Notes: generated by a model from the letters alone, not told the origin. Shown: positions 25,576-34,131, numbered from the stretch's first letter. The stretch: 35,643 nucleotides of DNA from Leekyejoonella antrihumi (GCF_007845645.1 NZ_VCQV01000044.1:1-35643), one strand, 5' to 3'. Made by a program: numbers and translations.

Positions 25576-26676
25576 ATGGCGAACCCCCTGACCTTCACGG
25601 TGAATCAGCGTCCCGACCCAGTCAGTGACGAGGACCGTGCGGCGATTCTTGCCAAGCCGGGATTCGGCAAGTTCTTCACCGATCACATGGTGCAGATCAC
25701 CTGGACGAAGGACGACGGCTGGCACGACGCCAAGGTCACGGCATACGGCCCGCTGCAGCTGGACCCGAGTGCCGCAGTCCTGCACTACGCGCAGGAGATC
25801 TTCGAAGGCATGAAGGCCTACCGGCACGCCGACGGTTCCGTGTGGACCTTCCGGCCCGAGGCCAACGCCGGACGGTTCGCCCGTAGTGCCGCGCGGCTCG
25901 CGCTGCCGCAGCTGCCGGAGGTCGACTTCCTGGCGTCGCTCAAGGCGCTCCTGCAGGTCGACCAGGCATGGGTGCCGGACGCCGGTGCCGGCGAGGAGAG
26001 CCTCTACCTGCGACCGTTCATGTTCGCCTCCGAGGCGTTCCTGGGGGTTCGTCCCGCGGCAAAGGTCACCTACTGCGTGATCGCCTCTCCGGCGGGAGCC
26101 TACTTCTCCGGCGGTCTCAAGCCCATCTCACTGTGGATCTCGAAACAGTTCTCCCGGGCCGGCATCGGCGGCACCGGTTCGGCGAAGTGCGGCGGCAACT
26201 ATGCCGCCAGCCTCGCGGCGCAGACCGAGGCGTCCGAGCACGGCTGCGACCAGAGCGTCTTCCTGGACTCGATCGAGCAGAAGTGGATCGAAGAGCTCGG
26301 GGGGATGAACATCTTCCTGGTCTACAAGGACGGCCGCCTGGTGACTCCTGCACTGTCGGGGTCGATCCTCGAGGGAGTCACCCGCAAGTCGATCCTCGAG
26401 CTGGCCAAGGGCCTGGATCTACAGCCCGAGGAACGGCGCATCGACATCGACGAGTGGCGTCAGGGTGCCGAGTCCGGTGAGATCACCGAGGCTTTCGCCT
26501 GCGGCACGGCGGCAGTGGTGACCCCGGTGCACCGTCTGCTCTGGGATGGCGGCGAAGTCTCCTTCGGCCCCAGCGACGACGCCGGCCCGGTGGCAGGCAG
26601 GATTCGGCAGACTCTGCTGGACCTCCAGCTCGGCAAGGTCGACGACGAGTTGGGCTGGCTGACCCGGCTCGCCTGA
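25576..26676 (+). CDS. ilvE: Branched-chain amino acid aminotransferase
   Basis: A PLP enzyme of fold type IV that performs the last step of Val, Leu and Ile synthesis with glutamate as amino donor. The 366-residue length fits the long actinobacterial/eukaryotic-like BCAT group. PLP-binding Lys204 is in GTGSAKCGGNYAAS. EIFEGMKAYR, LYLRPFMFASE and the C-terminal GTAAVVTPV region are also conserved. ATG 25576 is fixed by a strong AGGAGGAG at 25566-25573; the frame extends upstream only inside leuB. It probably shares the leuB transcript. Confidence 0.96.
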   Translation: MANPLTFTVNQRPDPVSDEDRAAILAKPGFGKFFTDHMVQITWTKDDGWHDAKVTAYGPLQLDPSAAVLHYAQEIFEGMKAYRHADGSVWTFRPEANAGRFARSAARLALPQLPEVDFLASLKALLQVDQAWVPDAGAGEESLYLRPFMFASEAFLGVRPAAKVTYCVIASPAGAYFSGGLKPISLWISKQFSRAGIGGTGSAKCGGNYAASLAAQTEASEHGCDQSVFLDSIEQKWIEELGGMNIFLVYKDGRLVTPALSGSILEGVTRKSILELAKGLDLQPEERRIDIDEWRQGAESGEITEAFACGTAAVVTPVHRLLWDGGEVSFGPSDDAGPVAGRIRQTLLDLQLGKVDDELGWLTRLA

Positions 26677-26683
26677 CGTCGTG

Positions 26684-27490
26684 ATGAGCCGGCCACGGCT
26701 GGTGGCCAGCGACCTGGACGGGACGCTGCTGCACACTGACGGCACAGTCTCCGCGCGGACCGTTGCCGCCTGGCAGCGGCTCGATGCGATCGGCATTCAG
26801 TCCGTGCTCGTGACGGCGCGGCCACCGAGATGGCTGCACGGGCTGACCGATCTGGTCGGGCCGCACGGTGTGGCAATCTGCGCCAACGGCGCGTTCGTGT
26901 ATGACGTGCGCCGACGGGTTGTGCTGCAACAGCACGGAATCGACCACCATCTCGTCCAGGAGCTGGTGTCAGACCTTCGCGCGGCCGTGCCGGATATCGG
27001 GCTGGCCGTCGAGCATGCCGGCGGGTTCTTTGCGGAGCCGCAGTATCCCGAGCTGCACCCGGAAGATGTGCCGATTGACGTGCTGGTCGCCCCGATCACC
27101 AAGCTGCCACGGACCCTGGTCGTCGGCAAGCTGCTCGCGCGCGGCACGGTGCTCGCTGAGGACGAGTTCCTCGAGCGGGTAGCGCAAGTGGTCGGTGACC
27201 GGGCCGTCGTCGCCTTCTCCGGGGTCGGGGGTCTGGCAGAGATATCGGCCGTGGGAGTGACCAAGGCTGCGGCGCTGCAGGACTGGTGTCGCGAGCTCGG
27301 CGTGGCTGCCTCGGACGTCTGGGCGTTCGGTGACATGCCGAACGACCTGCCGATGCTCGCCTGGGCCGGCACGGCCTACGCCGTGCGCAACGCACATCCG
27401 GATGTGCTGAAGGTGGCCGATCGGGTGTGCGCAGCCAATGACGACGACGGAGTGGCCGAGGTGATCGAGAGGCTGGCTCCGGTCCAATGA
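26684..27490 (+). CDS. HAD-superfamily (Cof-type) phosphatase
   Basis: A 268-residue HAD hydrolase. Motif I is LVASDLDGTLLHTDG with the nucleophile Asp, motif II the Thr in SVLVTARPP, motif III the Lys in VTKAAALQDWC, and motif IV GDMPNDLPMLAWAG. The middle C2-type cap marks it as Cof-like, a group that acts on sugar phosphates or small phosphorylated metabolites. ATG 26684 is preferred to the adjacent GTG 26681. It lies seven bases after ilvE and is probably co-transcribed, but no role in branched-chain metabolism is evident. Confidence 0.9.
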   Translation: MSRPRLVASDLDGTLLHTDGTVSARTVAAWQRLDAIGIQSVLVTARPPRWLHGLTDLVGPHGVAICANGAFVYDVRRRVVLQQHGIDHHLVQELVSDLRAAVPDIGLAVEHAGGFFAEPQYPELHPEDVPIDVLVAPITKLPRTLVVGKLLARGTVLAEDEFLERVAQVVGDRAVVAFSGVGGLAEISAVGVTKAAALQDWCRELGVAASDVWAFGDMPNDLPMLAWAGTAYAVRNAHPDVLKVADRVCAANDDDGVAEVIERLAPVQ

Positions 27491-27573
27491 TCCGCGGTTC
27501 GTGCATGAGCGCGCGTCACATGTTGAGACGGTGGTGCCATTTTGCGGACGGATGCGGCAGGGTGTGAGGCGTG

Positions 27574-27621
27574 ATGCACTTCGGGTTCGCGGCTACCACC
27601 GCTGCGACGATTATCGACTAG
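27574..27621 (+). CDS. Thr/Ile-rich leader peptide upstream of cimA
   Basis: A 15-codon frame encodes MHFGFAATTAATIID. It contains three Thr codons and adjacent ATT ATC Ile codons shortly before the stop. GAGG at 27566-27569 lies four bases upstream of ATG 27574. A hairpin and a T-tract terminator follow at once, before the isoleucine-pathway gene cimA. This is the layout of a classic attenuator responding to charged tRNA(Ile) and perhaps tRNA(Thr). It acts in cis and the peptide probably has no function of its own. Confidence 0.75.
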   Translation: MHFGFAATTAATIID

Positions 27622-27675
27622 CGCGTCGGACTTTCTGTCCGGCGCGCAACCTCCCGTTACCTCGGGAGGTTTTTT
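27621..27675 (+). terminator. cimA attenuator: hairpin and intrinsic terminator
   Basis: The first stem pairs 27621-27631 (GCGCGTCGGAC) with 27637-27647 (GTCCGGCGCGC), all eleven positions if one T-G wobble is allowed. The terminator pairs AACCTCCCG (27648-27656) with CGGGAGGTT (27663-27671) around TTACCT and runs into T residues through 27675. Ribosome stalling on the Ile codons would cover the first stem. I could not find a convincing antiterminator pairing by eye. Confidence 0.8.
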
Positions 27676-27755
27676 CGTTCCCGGGCAGCATCCCCGCCCG
27701 AGGCGAGCGGCGGACAGGCGTCAGCAGGACCCAGTGCCACAGCGGCCACACTCGG

Positions 27756-27794
27756 CCGGCCTGCAGGGTGCGTGATCTCCACCCTGCAGGCCGG
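27756..27794. repeat. Perfect 14-base inverted repeat just before cimA
   Basis: CCGGCCTGCAGGGT (27756-27769) and its exact reverse complement (27781-27794) flank an 11-base spacer. It lies between the attenuator terminator and the cimA ATG, ending 34 bases before the start. There is no T tract. It may be a regulator site, a second RNA structure affecting translation, or part of the antitermination switch. Confidence 0.6.
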
Positions 27795-27828
27795 GCCGAC
27801 CGGATTCGAGCGAACGGGCAGGCATGCC

Positions 27829-29409
27829 ATGACCGACTTCCATGTCTACGACACCACGCTGCGCGATGGCGCCCAGCAAGAGGGGCTCAACCTCTCGGTG
27901 GCCGACAAGCTGACCATTGCCCGCCACCTCGACGCGCTCGGTGTGGGCTACATCGAGGGCGGCTGGCCAGGGGCGAACCCGAAGGACACCGAGTTCTTCC
28001 GGCGCGCAGCGGGTGAGCTCGACCTGACCTGCGCAACCCTGGCCGCGTTCGGCTCGACCCGGCGCGCGGGTGCCGTCGCCGCGGAAGACCCGCAGGTGCG
28101 CGCACTGCTCGATGCTCAGACAACCGTTGTCACCCTCGTGGCCAAGTCGCACATCACGCACGTCACCGACGCGCTGCGCACAACCCTTGACGAGAACCTC
28201 GCCATGATCCACGACACCGTGAGCTTCCTGGCCGGGCAAGGGCGCACGGTATTCCTCGACGCCGAGCACTTCTTCGACGGTTTCGCGCTCGACCCCGGGT
28301 ATGCGATGGAGGTCGTGCGCACGGCGTCGGAGGCCGGTGCGGCAGTGGTCGTGCTGTGCGATACCAACGGGGGAATGCTTCCACCGCAGGTCGGCGACGT
28401 CGTCGCCAAGGTGCTGACCGACTCGGACACTCTCCTGGGGATCCACTGTCACAATGACACCGGATGCGCGGTGGCCAACAGCCTCGCGGCGGTCGATGCG
28501 GGTGCGATGCACGTTCAGGGGACCGTCAACGGCTACGGCGAGCGCACCGGCAACGCCGACCTGGTCACTGTCGTCAGTAACCTGCAGCTGAAGCAGGGCC
28601 GTGCGGTCGTCGACCCCGAACGCCTGGCGAGGGCGCTGCATCTCAGCCATGCGATCAGCGAGGTCACCAATGTCGTGCCCTACAGTCGGCAGCCGTATGT
28701 GGGGGTGAGCGCCTTCGCGCACAAGGCAGGTCTGCACGCCAGCGCCCTCAAGGTGGACCCGGACCTCTATCAGCACACCGACCCGTCGTTGGTCGGCAAC
28801 TCGATGCGGACGCTGGTCTCGGACATGGCGGGACGCGCGAGCATCGAGCTCAAGGCTCGCGAGCTGGGCTACGACCTGTCCGGCCGACCGGAGCTGGTGG
28901 CTCGGGTTGTCGCGCGGGTGAAGCGCCTGGAGCAGGAAGGGTGGACATTCGACGCGGCGGACGCGTCGTTCGAGTTGCTGCTGCGGGAGGAGGTGACAGG
29001 CGAGCGACCCAGCTACTTCGACACCGAGTCATGGCGCATCATCACCGAATCCCGGCCGGGCCAGGAGTCGGTGTCCGAGGCCACGGTCAAGCTCCACGCC
29101 GGTGGAGGGCGAGCGGTCGCCACCGGTGAGGGGAACGGCCCGGTCAACGCCCTGGACCATGCGCTGCGCGGCGCGCTCGCCACGGCATACCCCGAGCTGA
29201 ACGACTTGGAGCTCATCGACTTTCGCGTGCGCATCCTCGACGCGGCGCACGGCACCGACGCCACGACGCGGGTGCTCATCGAGACGGGCGACGGTAGCGA
29301 GACCTGGCAGACGCTGGGAGTGGCACCCAACATCGTGCAGGCCAGCTGGACCGCACTGGTCGACTCGTTCACCTATGGCCTGCTGCGCCGCGGAGTCACG
29401 CCCCGCTGA
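27829..29409 (+). CDS. cimA: Citramalate synthase
   Basis: CimA condenses pyruvate and acetyl-CoA to (R)-citramalate, opening the threonine-independent route to 2-oxobutyrate and isoleucine. The 526 residues contain a TIM barrel starting VYDTTLRDGAQQEGLNLSVADKLTIA, the metal-site HCHNDTGCAVANSLAAVDAGA and the C-terminal LeuA-like regulatory domain. DTTLRDGAQQEG and VSAFAHKAGLHASA are typical of CimA rather than LeuA. ATG 27829 gives the usual N-terminus; GTG 27772 in the same frame lies inside the inverted repeat. No strong ribosome site is visible. The Thr/Ile leader upstream supports the isoleucine role. The stop is near a convergent gene and a shared terminator. Confidence 0.93.
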   Translation: MTDFHVYDTTLRDGAQQEGLNLSVADKLTIARHLDALGVGYIEGGWPGANPKDTEFFRRAAGELDLTCATLAAFGSTRRAGAVAAEDPQVRALLDAQTTVVTLVAKSHITHVTDALRTTLDENLAMIHDTVSFLAGQGRTVFLDAEHFFDGFALDPGYAMEVVRTASEAGAAVVVLCDTNGGMLPPQVGDVVAKVLTDSDTLLGIHCHNDTGCAVANSLAAVDAGAMHVQGTVNGYGERTGNADLVTVVSNLQLKQGRAVVDPERLARALHLSHAISEVTNVVPYSRQPYVGVSAFAHKAGLHASALKVDPDLYQHTDPSLVGNSMRTLVSDMAGRASIELKARELGYDLSGRPELVARVVARVKRLEQEGWTFDAADASFELLLREEVTGERPSYFDTESWRIITESRPGQESVSEATVKLHAGGGRAVATGEGNGPVNALDHALRGALATAYPELNDLELIDFRVRILDAAHGTDATTRVLIETGDGSETWQTLGVAPNIVQASWTALVDSFTYGLLRRGVTPR

Positions 29410-29491
29410 CGTGCCGAGAGGCATACAAGCCCATCGAGAGGCATACCAAATAGGTAGGCCGCTCGGCGGACAAGTATGCCTCTCAGCGGGG
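29401..29491. terminator. Shared inverted-repeat terminator between cimA and the convergent gene
   Basis: GAGAGGCATAC occurs twice on the plus strand (29416-29426 and 29436-29446), and its reverse complement GTATGCCTCTC lies at 29474-29484. The two gene ends, CCCCGCTGA for cimA (29401-29409) and the same on the minus strand (29483-29491), add to the symmetry. The second copy and the inverted copy can form an 11-base stem with a 27-base loop. The unit probably ends transcription from both sides. Confidence 0.6.
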
Positions 29492-30346
29492 AAGGATCTG
29501 GTCACACACGTCGATCAGCCTGCGGCGCAGCGTGTTTGCTCGCTGGGAGAACTCCCGCTGCCGGCGCACATACTCGGCCTTGCCCTGGGCTGTCTCGATC
29601 CGGATCGGCTCATAGCCGAGCTCGCGCAGGTCGTAGGGCGCTGCGCGCATGTCGAGCCCACGGATCTCGCGAGCCAGGTCGAAGGCATCCATCGTCAGAT
29701 CACTCGGCACGATCGGCGTCAGCTTGTAGCACCACTTGTAGACGTCCATGCCACCGTGCAGGCAGCCGGGCTGTTCCATGGCGACCTGCGTATCTCGTGT
29801 GGGTGCAACCGTATTCAGTGGACGGGCCGACTCGGTGAAGAACCGGAAGGCGTCGAAGTGCGAGCACTTCACGGTGTGCGAGCGAACCACGTCGTCGGTG
29901 CCGTCGTGGCCGAGTCGCAATGGCCAGTCGGAGTGCCGGACGCCGCCCTGCTGCGTGTCGTAGACCATCGCCCACTCGTGCAGCCCGAAGCAGCCGAGAT
30001 GTGCCGGCCGGGCCAGCGTGGCGTGCAGCAGGTCGCGCACAAAGACGACGGTGTCGCTGCGCGCTGCGAGAAACGCCCCGACGTCGACGTATGCCGCGCC
30101 GTCGGCATCCGCATAGAACCTCCAGTCGGCGTGGCTGGGCGCCTCCGCCAGGCGCACACCCGCTCCCGGATGCCAGCGGCGCAGCGCGGCGGGGCGATGG
30201 GAGTAATAGGTGAAGAGAAAATCCTCCACCGGATGCGGGCGCCCATCGGCGCGGCGCCGCCGGTGCATCGACGTCGCCTGGTCCACGCGGGTCTGATGGG
30301 CCTGCTGCAGCGGCTGCCACTGCGCGGGGGAGAGCACTTGTGCCAT
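29483..30346 (-). CDS. Conserved hypothetical protein (actinobacterial family)
   Basis: A soluble 287-residue protein with no signal peptide or membrane segment. Conserved-looking blocks are HPVEDFLFTYYSHRPAALRRWHPGAG, GLHEWAMVYDT, HTVKCSHFDAFRFFTESARPLN, QPGCLHGGMDVYKWCYKLTPI and LREIRGLDMRAAPYDL-like segments rich in His, Trp and Tyr. From memory, relatives in actinobacteria are often labelled 3-methyladenine DNA glycosylase, but I see no helix-hairpin-helix or other glycosylase motif, so I do not assert that function. ATG 30346 is preceded on its strand by TAGCCT (30356-30361). It is divergent from the FAH-family gene. Confidence 0.8.
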   Translation of the reverse strand: MAQVLSPAQWQPLQQAHQTRVDQATSMHRRRRADGRPHPVEDFLFTYYSHRPAALRRWHPGAGVRLAEAPSHADWRFYADADGAAYVDVGAFLAARSDTVVFVRDLLHATLARPAHLGCFGLHEWAMVYDTQQGGVRHSDWPLRLGHDGTDDVVRSHTVKCSHFDAFRFFTESARPLNTVAPTRDTQVAMEQPGCLHGGMDVYKWCYKLTPIVPSDLTMDAFDLAREIRGLDMRAAPYDLRELGYEPIRIETAQGKAEYVRRQREFSQRANTLRRRLIDVCDQILPR

Positions 30347-30355
30347 GACCGCACC

Positions 30356-30376
30356 AGGCTAGACGACAGATAGGCT
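30356..30376. promoter_or_regulatory. Back-to-back -10 elements of two divergent genes
   Basis: TAGCCT on the minus strand (30356-30361) serves the hypothetical gene starting at 30346, and TAGGCT on the plus strand (30371-30376) ends six bases before the GTG at 30383. The two -10 boxes are only nine bases apart in a 36-base gap, so the promoters overlap and probably compete. Each polymerase site lies over the start of the other transcript. Confidence 0.45.
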
Positions 30377-30382
30377 GACCCC

Positions 30383-31168
30383 GTGCGCATAGCGAGATAT
30401 ACGACGGGTGAGGACCCGACCTTCGGTCTGGTCGACGGTGCAGGCGAGAAGATCGCGGAGATCAGCGGCGACCCGCTATACACCAAGATCGAGCTGACCG
30501 GGACGACAACCACGGTCGATGAGGTGCGTCTGCTCGCGCCGGTCATTCCGCGATCCAAGGTGATCGGCATCGGCCGGAACTACGCCGAGCACGCCAAGGA
30601 GATGGGCAACGAGGCGCCGGCCAAGCCGCTGATGTTCCTGGTGCCCAATACGGCGGTGGCCGGCCCGAACGACCCGGTGGTCATGCCGCCTCAGTCCACG
30701 AGCGTGCACTACGAGGGCGAGTTGGCCGTGGTGATCGGGCGAATGTGCAAGGACATCTCGTCGGAGGAGGCCCGGAAGGTCGTCTTCGGATACACCTGCG
30801 CCAACGACGTCACCGCACGCGACCTGCAGCGCTCGGACGGGCAGTGGTCGCGGGCCAAGGGCTTCGACACGTTCTGCCCGCTCGGCCCGTGGATCGAGAC
30901 CGACCTGGACGTCAGCGACCTGCGACTGGTCACCCGGCGTGACGGCGTGGTCGTGCAGGACGGGACGACGGCCGACATGATCCACGACGTGTGGACCCTG
31001 ATCTCGCATGCGTCGCAGGCCTTCACCCTGCTGCCCGGCGATGTCATCCTGACCGGCACCCCGGCCGGGGTGGGTCCGGTCGAGCCGGGCCAGCGCGTCG
31101 AGGTGGAGATCCAGGACATCGGCACCCTCGCCAACACCTATGTGCGCCGCGGTCCAGACGAGGGGTGA
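30383..31168 (+). CDS. Fumarylacetoacetate hydrolase-family protein
   Basis: A 261-residue FAH-fold enzyme. After a short N-terminal domain the FAH domain starts at about residue 58 (KVIGIGRNYAEHAKEMG), with the metal ligands in VHYEGELAVVIG, GYTCANDVTARDLQ and the later KGFDTFCPLGPWI, and the C-terminal VILTGTPAGVGPVEPGQ. Family members hydrolyse, hydrate or decarboxylate 2-oxo acids in aromatic catabolism, or act as oxaloacetate decarboxylases or acylpyruvases. The substrate cannot be assigned here. The GTG start follows TAGGCT by six bases, a leaderless arrangement. murI follows downstream with its own -10. Confidence 0.88.
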   Translation: MRIARYTTGEDPTFGLVDGAGEKIAEISGDPLYTKIELTGTTTTVDEVRLLAPVIPRSKVIGIGRNYAEHAKEMGNEAPAKPLMFLVPNTAVAGPNDPVVMPPQSTSVHYEGELAVVIGRMCKDISSEEARKVVFGYTCANDVTARDLQRSDGQWSRAKGFDTFCPLGPWIETDLDVSDLRLVTRRDGVVVQDGTTADMIHDVWTLISHASQAFTLLPGDVILTGTPAGVGPVEPGQRVEVEIQDIGTLANTYVRRGPDEG

Positions 31169-31213
31169 GTGGACTCACATCGTTTCGATCTGGTAGGAGC
31201 GCACTGCCGCGCA

Positions 31214-31219
31214 TACTCT
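31214..31219 (+). promoter_or_regulatory. -10 element TACTCT for murI (leaderless)
   Basis: TACTCT ends six bases before the murI GTG at 31226, with no ribosome-binding site between. This supports 31226 as the start rather than the upstream in-frame GTG at 31169. Confidence 0.5.
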
Positions 31220-31225
31220 GGTGCG

Positions 31226-32062
31226 GTGTCTGACGCACCGATCGGGATCTTCGACAGCGGGTATGGCGGGTTGACCGTCGCCCGCGCGGTGCTCGACCAG
31301 CTTCCGCACGAGTCGATCGCTTATCTCGGCGACACCGCCCGCGCACCCTACGGCCCGCGACCGATCGCCCAGACGCGGGAGTTCGCACTCGAATGCCTCG
31401 ACCGTCTGGTAGATCACGGGGTGAAGGTCTTGGTGATTGCCTGCAACACCGCCAGCGCCGCAGTGCTGCACGACGCCCGCGAGCGGTACGACGTGCCTCT
31501 CGTGGAGGTGATCCGCCCGGCCGTGCGCCGTGCCGTGAGTGCGACCCGCAACGACCGGGTGGCGGTGATCTGCACGGAGGGAACCCACCAGTCCGGTGCC
31601 TACCCGGACGCGTTCGCCGCGGCGCCCCGACTCCAAGTGCTCAGCCAGCCGTGCCCGCGATTCGTGGAGTTCGTCGAGTCGGGTGTGACCGGTGGTGACG
31701 AGCTCATCGCGGTGGCGCGTGAGTACCTCCAGCCGCTGCGTGACGCGCAGGTCGACACGCTGGTCCTGGGGTGCACGCACTATCCGCTGCTTACCGGGGT
31801 GGTCTCCTACGTCATGGGCGACGGCGTCACCCTCGTCTCGTCCGCAGAGGAGACCGCGAAGGATGTCTATCGGGTGCTGGCCGATCGGCACGCCCTGCGG
31901 GACGGCGCGCTGCCCGAGCCGGGGCACTCGTTCACGACGACCGGCGACACCGAGGAGTTCCGTCGGCTCTCGCGTCGCTTCCTCGGCCTCGGGCCGGAGT
32001 TCGATCAGGTCTTCCAGCACGACTTCCATCACGTGGGAGTTCACGTGGGGGAGCGCGGATGA
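31226..32062 (+). CDS. murI: Glutamate racemase
   Basis: MurI converts L-glutamate to D-glutamate for peptidoglycan. The 278-residue protein starts with [22 protein letters not shown], has the two catalytic cysteines at Cys73 ([10 protein letters not shown]) and Cys183 ([10 protein letters not shown]), and has [13 protein letters not shown] near residue 35. GTG 31226 gives the family N-terminus and follows a -10 element by six bases. The stop overlaps the next gene by four bases. In many actinobacteria murI is followed by this metallo-hydrolase and then rph-rdgB; here an MFS gene on the other strand follows instead. Confidence 0.95.
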   Translation: MSDAPIGIFDSGYGGLTVARAVLDQLPHESIAYLGDTARAPYGPRPIAQTREFALECLDRLVDHGVKVLVIACNTASAAVLHDARERYDVPLVEVIRPAVRRAVSATRNDRVAVICTEGTHQSGAYPDAFAAAPRLQVLSQPCPRFVEFVESGVTGGDELIAVAREYLQPLRDAQVDTLVLGCTHYPLLTGVVSYVMGDGVTLVSSAEETAKDVYRVLADRHALRDGALPEPGHSFTTTGDTEEFRRLSRRFLGLGPEFDQVFQHDFHHVGVHVGERG

Positions 32063-32847
32063 AACTCACCGTCGTCGGCTGTTCCGGGTCCTTCGCGGGC
32101 GCGGACTCACCGGCATCGTGTTACCTGGTGCGGGCCGAGCACGAGGGGCGCACCTGGAACCTGGTTGTCGACCTCGGCAATGGTGCGCTCGGTGCCCTGC
32201 AACGCCACCTCGACCTGGACGCGATCGACGCGATCGTGCTCAGCCACCTGCACCCGGACCACTGCCTCGACCTGTGCGGCCTGTTCGTGGTGCAGAAGTT
32301 CAACCCCGCGCGCGGTGGCATCCCGGCCCGGCGCATCCCGGTCTACGGTCCGGCCGACACGGCGGCCCGGATGTCTCGGGCGAACGGGGTGACGCTGCCG
32401 GAGTCCCAGAACCCGCGCGGGCTGGACCCGGAGTTCGACTTCCGCCGGATGGTCTCGGGAGTGCCGTTCACCCTGGGTCCGTTCACGGTGCGTCCGGGGC
32501 GAGTGAACCACCCGGTTGAGGCCTTTGGTATGCGGATCGAGGCCGACGGCACGGCTCTGTGCTACACCGGTGACACCGACTCGTGCCCGGCACTAGGCGT
32601 CCTGATGAGGGACACCGACCTGGTGCTCGTCGACTCGGCGTTCCAGGAGGGGCGGGACCGCGCGACCGGGATCCATCTGTCGGGACGGCGCGCGGCGCAG
32701 GCCGCAGTAGACGCCGGGGGAGTGCGGCGGCTGATGCTGACCCACATTCCGCCGTGGAACGACGTGCAGGTCAGCGTTGATGAGGCCAAGGCCGTCTGGC
32801 CCGGCGAGGTCGAGGTTGCCGCGGCCGGTATGACCTACGAGATCTGA
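32059..32847 (+). CDS. Metallo-beta-lactamase-fold hydrolase (RNase Z-like)
   Basis: A 262-residue member of the MBL-fold family, nearest in pattern to RNase Z-like or phosphodiesterase proteins. The zinc motif HxHxDH is at residues 63-68 ([14 protein letters not shown]), with later ligands in [17 protein letters not shown] and [11 protein letters not shown]. Translation is coupled to murI through ATGA at 32059-32062. This pairing with murI is common in actinobacteria. The substrate is unknown; tRNA 3' processing, cyclic nucleotides or other phosphodiesters are possible from the family only. Confidence 0.88.
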   Translation: MKLTVVGCSGSFAGADSPASCYLVRAEHEGRTWNLVVDLGNGALGALQRHLDLDAIDAIVLSHLHPDHCLDLCGLFVVQKFNPARGGIPARRIPVYGPADTAARMSRANGVTLPESQNPRGLDPEFDFRRMVSGVPFTLGPFTVRPGRVNHPVEAFGMRIEADGTALCYTGDTDSCPALGVLMRDTDLVLVDSAFQEGRDRATGIHLSGRRAAQAAVDAGGVRRLMLTHIPPWNDVQVSVDEAKAVWPGEVEVAAAGMTYEI

Positions 32848-32852
32848 CCGGG

Positions 32853-34124
32853 TCAGGCGGCCTCCTGGCTGACGACCGTCGGTGCCTGCACCGTCGGCCT
32901 GGCCTCGAGGGTGCGAGTGCCACGCGCAACCAGCGGGAACATACCGGCGAACAGCAGCACCACGGCGCCCCCCAGGAGGATCGAATTCAGCCCGAACCTG
33001 TCGGTGAGCAGTCCGGCCAGGGCGTAGCCGATCGGCATGCCGATGAATGAGGTGAGGATGTCCCAGGAGCTGACCCGGGCCATCATGTCGTGTGGCACGT
33101 GGTCCTGGATCGCGGTCTCCCACTGGATGTTGAAGTAGATCATCCCGAGGAAGCCGAGCGCGGCCATGCTCATCACGACGAGCAGCTCGCTGGACCAGAC
33201 GTAGCTGGAGATCCATAGCGGCATCGCGCACAGCGTGAGATAGCCCACCATCAAGGGACGCCGCGGCCGCAGCCGCATCGCGAGCAGGCTGCCGACGACA
33301 CCACCGACTCCCTGGGCCGCCGCGATCAGCCCGAGTGCGTGCGCACCCCCGAGCTCGCGGAACGCGACGACTTGCACCACGACGACCAGGACACCGGTCG
33401 CGATGTGCAGCACGGCCGCGCTGAAGATGCCCCAGACCAGCCAGTCATTGGAGCGGACGGTCTGCCAGCCAACGACAAGGTCACTGCGAAAGCTGCGGCC
33501 TGTCGTGGTCTTGTGGCGCACGACTCGCACCCTGATCAACGACACGGCAACAGCGGAGGCGAGGAAGCTGACGGCATTGACCGCGAACCCGAACGGTGCC
33601 CCGATCAGGCCCACCAGCACGCCGGCGAGGACCGGCCCGACGACGTCGCTGCCGGTTGACAGGGCACTCAGCAAGGAGTTGGCCGACTTGCGCTGATCGG
33701 GCGCCACCACGATGGGTTTGACGGCGCGCATTGCCGGTCCGAAGAAGGCGCTGCCGGTGCCCATCACGACCATCAGCCCGCCCAGCAGCAGCAACGAGGT
33801 GTGATCGGTCGCGAACGCCATTGCCATCCCGCCGACGGCTGCGGCGCGGGTGAGATCCGCGGTGATCATCACCAGACGCGCCTCGAAGCGGTCCGCGAGC
33901 ACCCCTCCTACGAGGGTCCACAGCATCTGTGCGGCGACCAGGACGGCGAGCAGGATGCCCAGCATGCTGACCGACCTGCCGGAGCCGAGGATGGCGACGG
34001 CGAGCGCGATCGGTTGGAACGTGCTTCCCAGCCAGGACAGGCCCTGACCCACCGCGAGCAGGTGGAAGTCATGGCCGAGACCACGAGTGGGTGTGCCCGT
34101 GGCCCCGGTGAGCGGTCCGGGCAT
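32853..34124 (-). CDS. MFS transporter (MFS_3/enterobactin-exporter-like)
   Basis: A 423-residue membrane protein with about 12 hydrophobic segments, for example LGILLAVLVAAQMLWTLVGG, LLLLGGLMVVMGTGSAFFGPA, ANSLLSALSTGSDVVGPVLAG, VLHIATGVLVVVVQVVAF, LGLIAAAQGVGGVVGSLLAMRL and ILLGGAVVLLFAGMFPLVA. The motif GGVLADRFEARLVMITADLTRA between segments two and three is the MFS motif A variant of the MFS_3 drug/siderophore exporter group. ATG 34124 follows a minus-strand TAGGTT (34132-34137) by seven bases; the frame reaches 34220 without support. It ends five bases from the convergent metallo-hydrolase gene. The substrate is unknown. Confidence 0.88.
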   Translation of the reverse strand: MPGPLTGATGTPTRGLGHDFHLLAVGQGLSWLGSTFQPIALAVAILGSGRSVSMLGILLAVLVAAQMLWTLVGGVLADRFEARLVMITADLTRAAAVGGMAMAFATDHTSLLLLGGLMVVMGTGSAFFGPAMRAVKPIVVAPDQRKSANSLLSALSTGSDVVGPVLAGVLVGLIGAPFGFAVNAVSFLASAVAVSLIRVRVVRHKTTTGRSFRSDLVVGWQTVRSNDWLVWGIFSAAVLHIATGVLVVVVQVVAFRELGGAHALGLIAAAQGVGGVVGSLLAMRLRPRRPLMVGYLTLCAMPLWISSYVWSSELLVVMSMAALGFLGMIYFNIQWETAIQDHVPHDMMARVSSWDILTSFIGMPIGYALAGLLTDRFGLNSILLGGAVVLLFAGMFPLVARGTRTLEARPTVQAPTVVSQEAA

Positions 34125-34131
34125 GCAGGTC

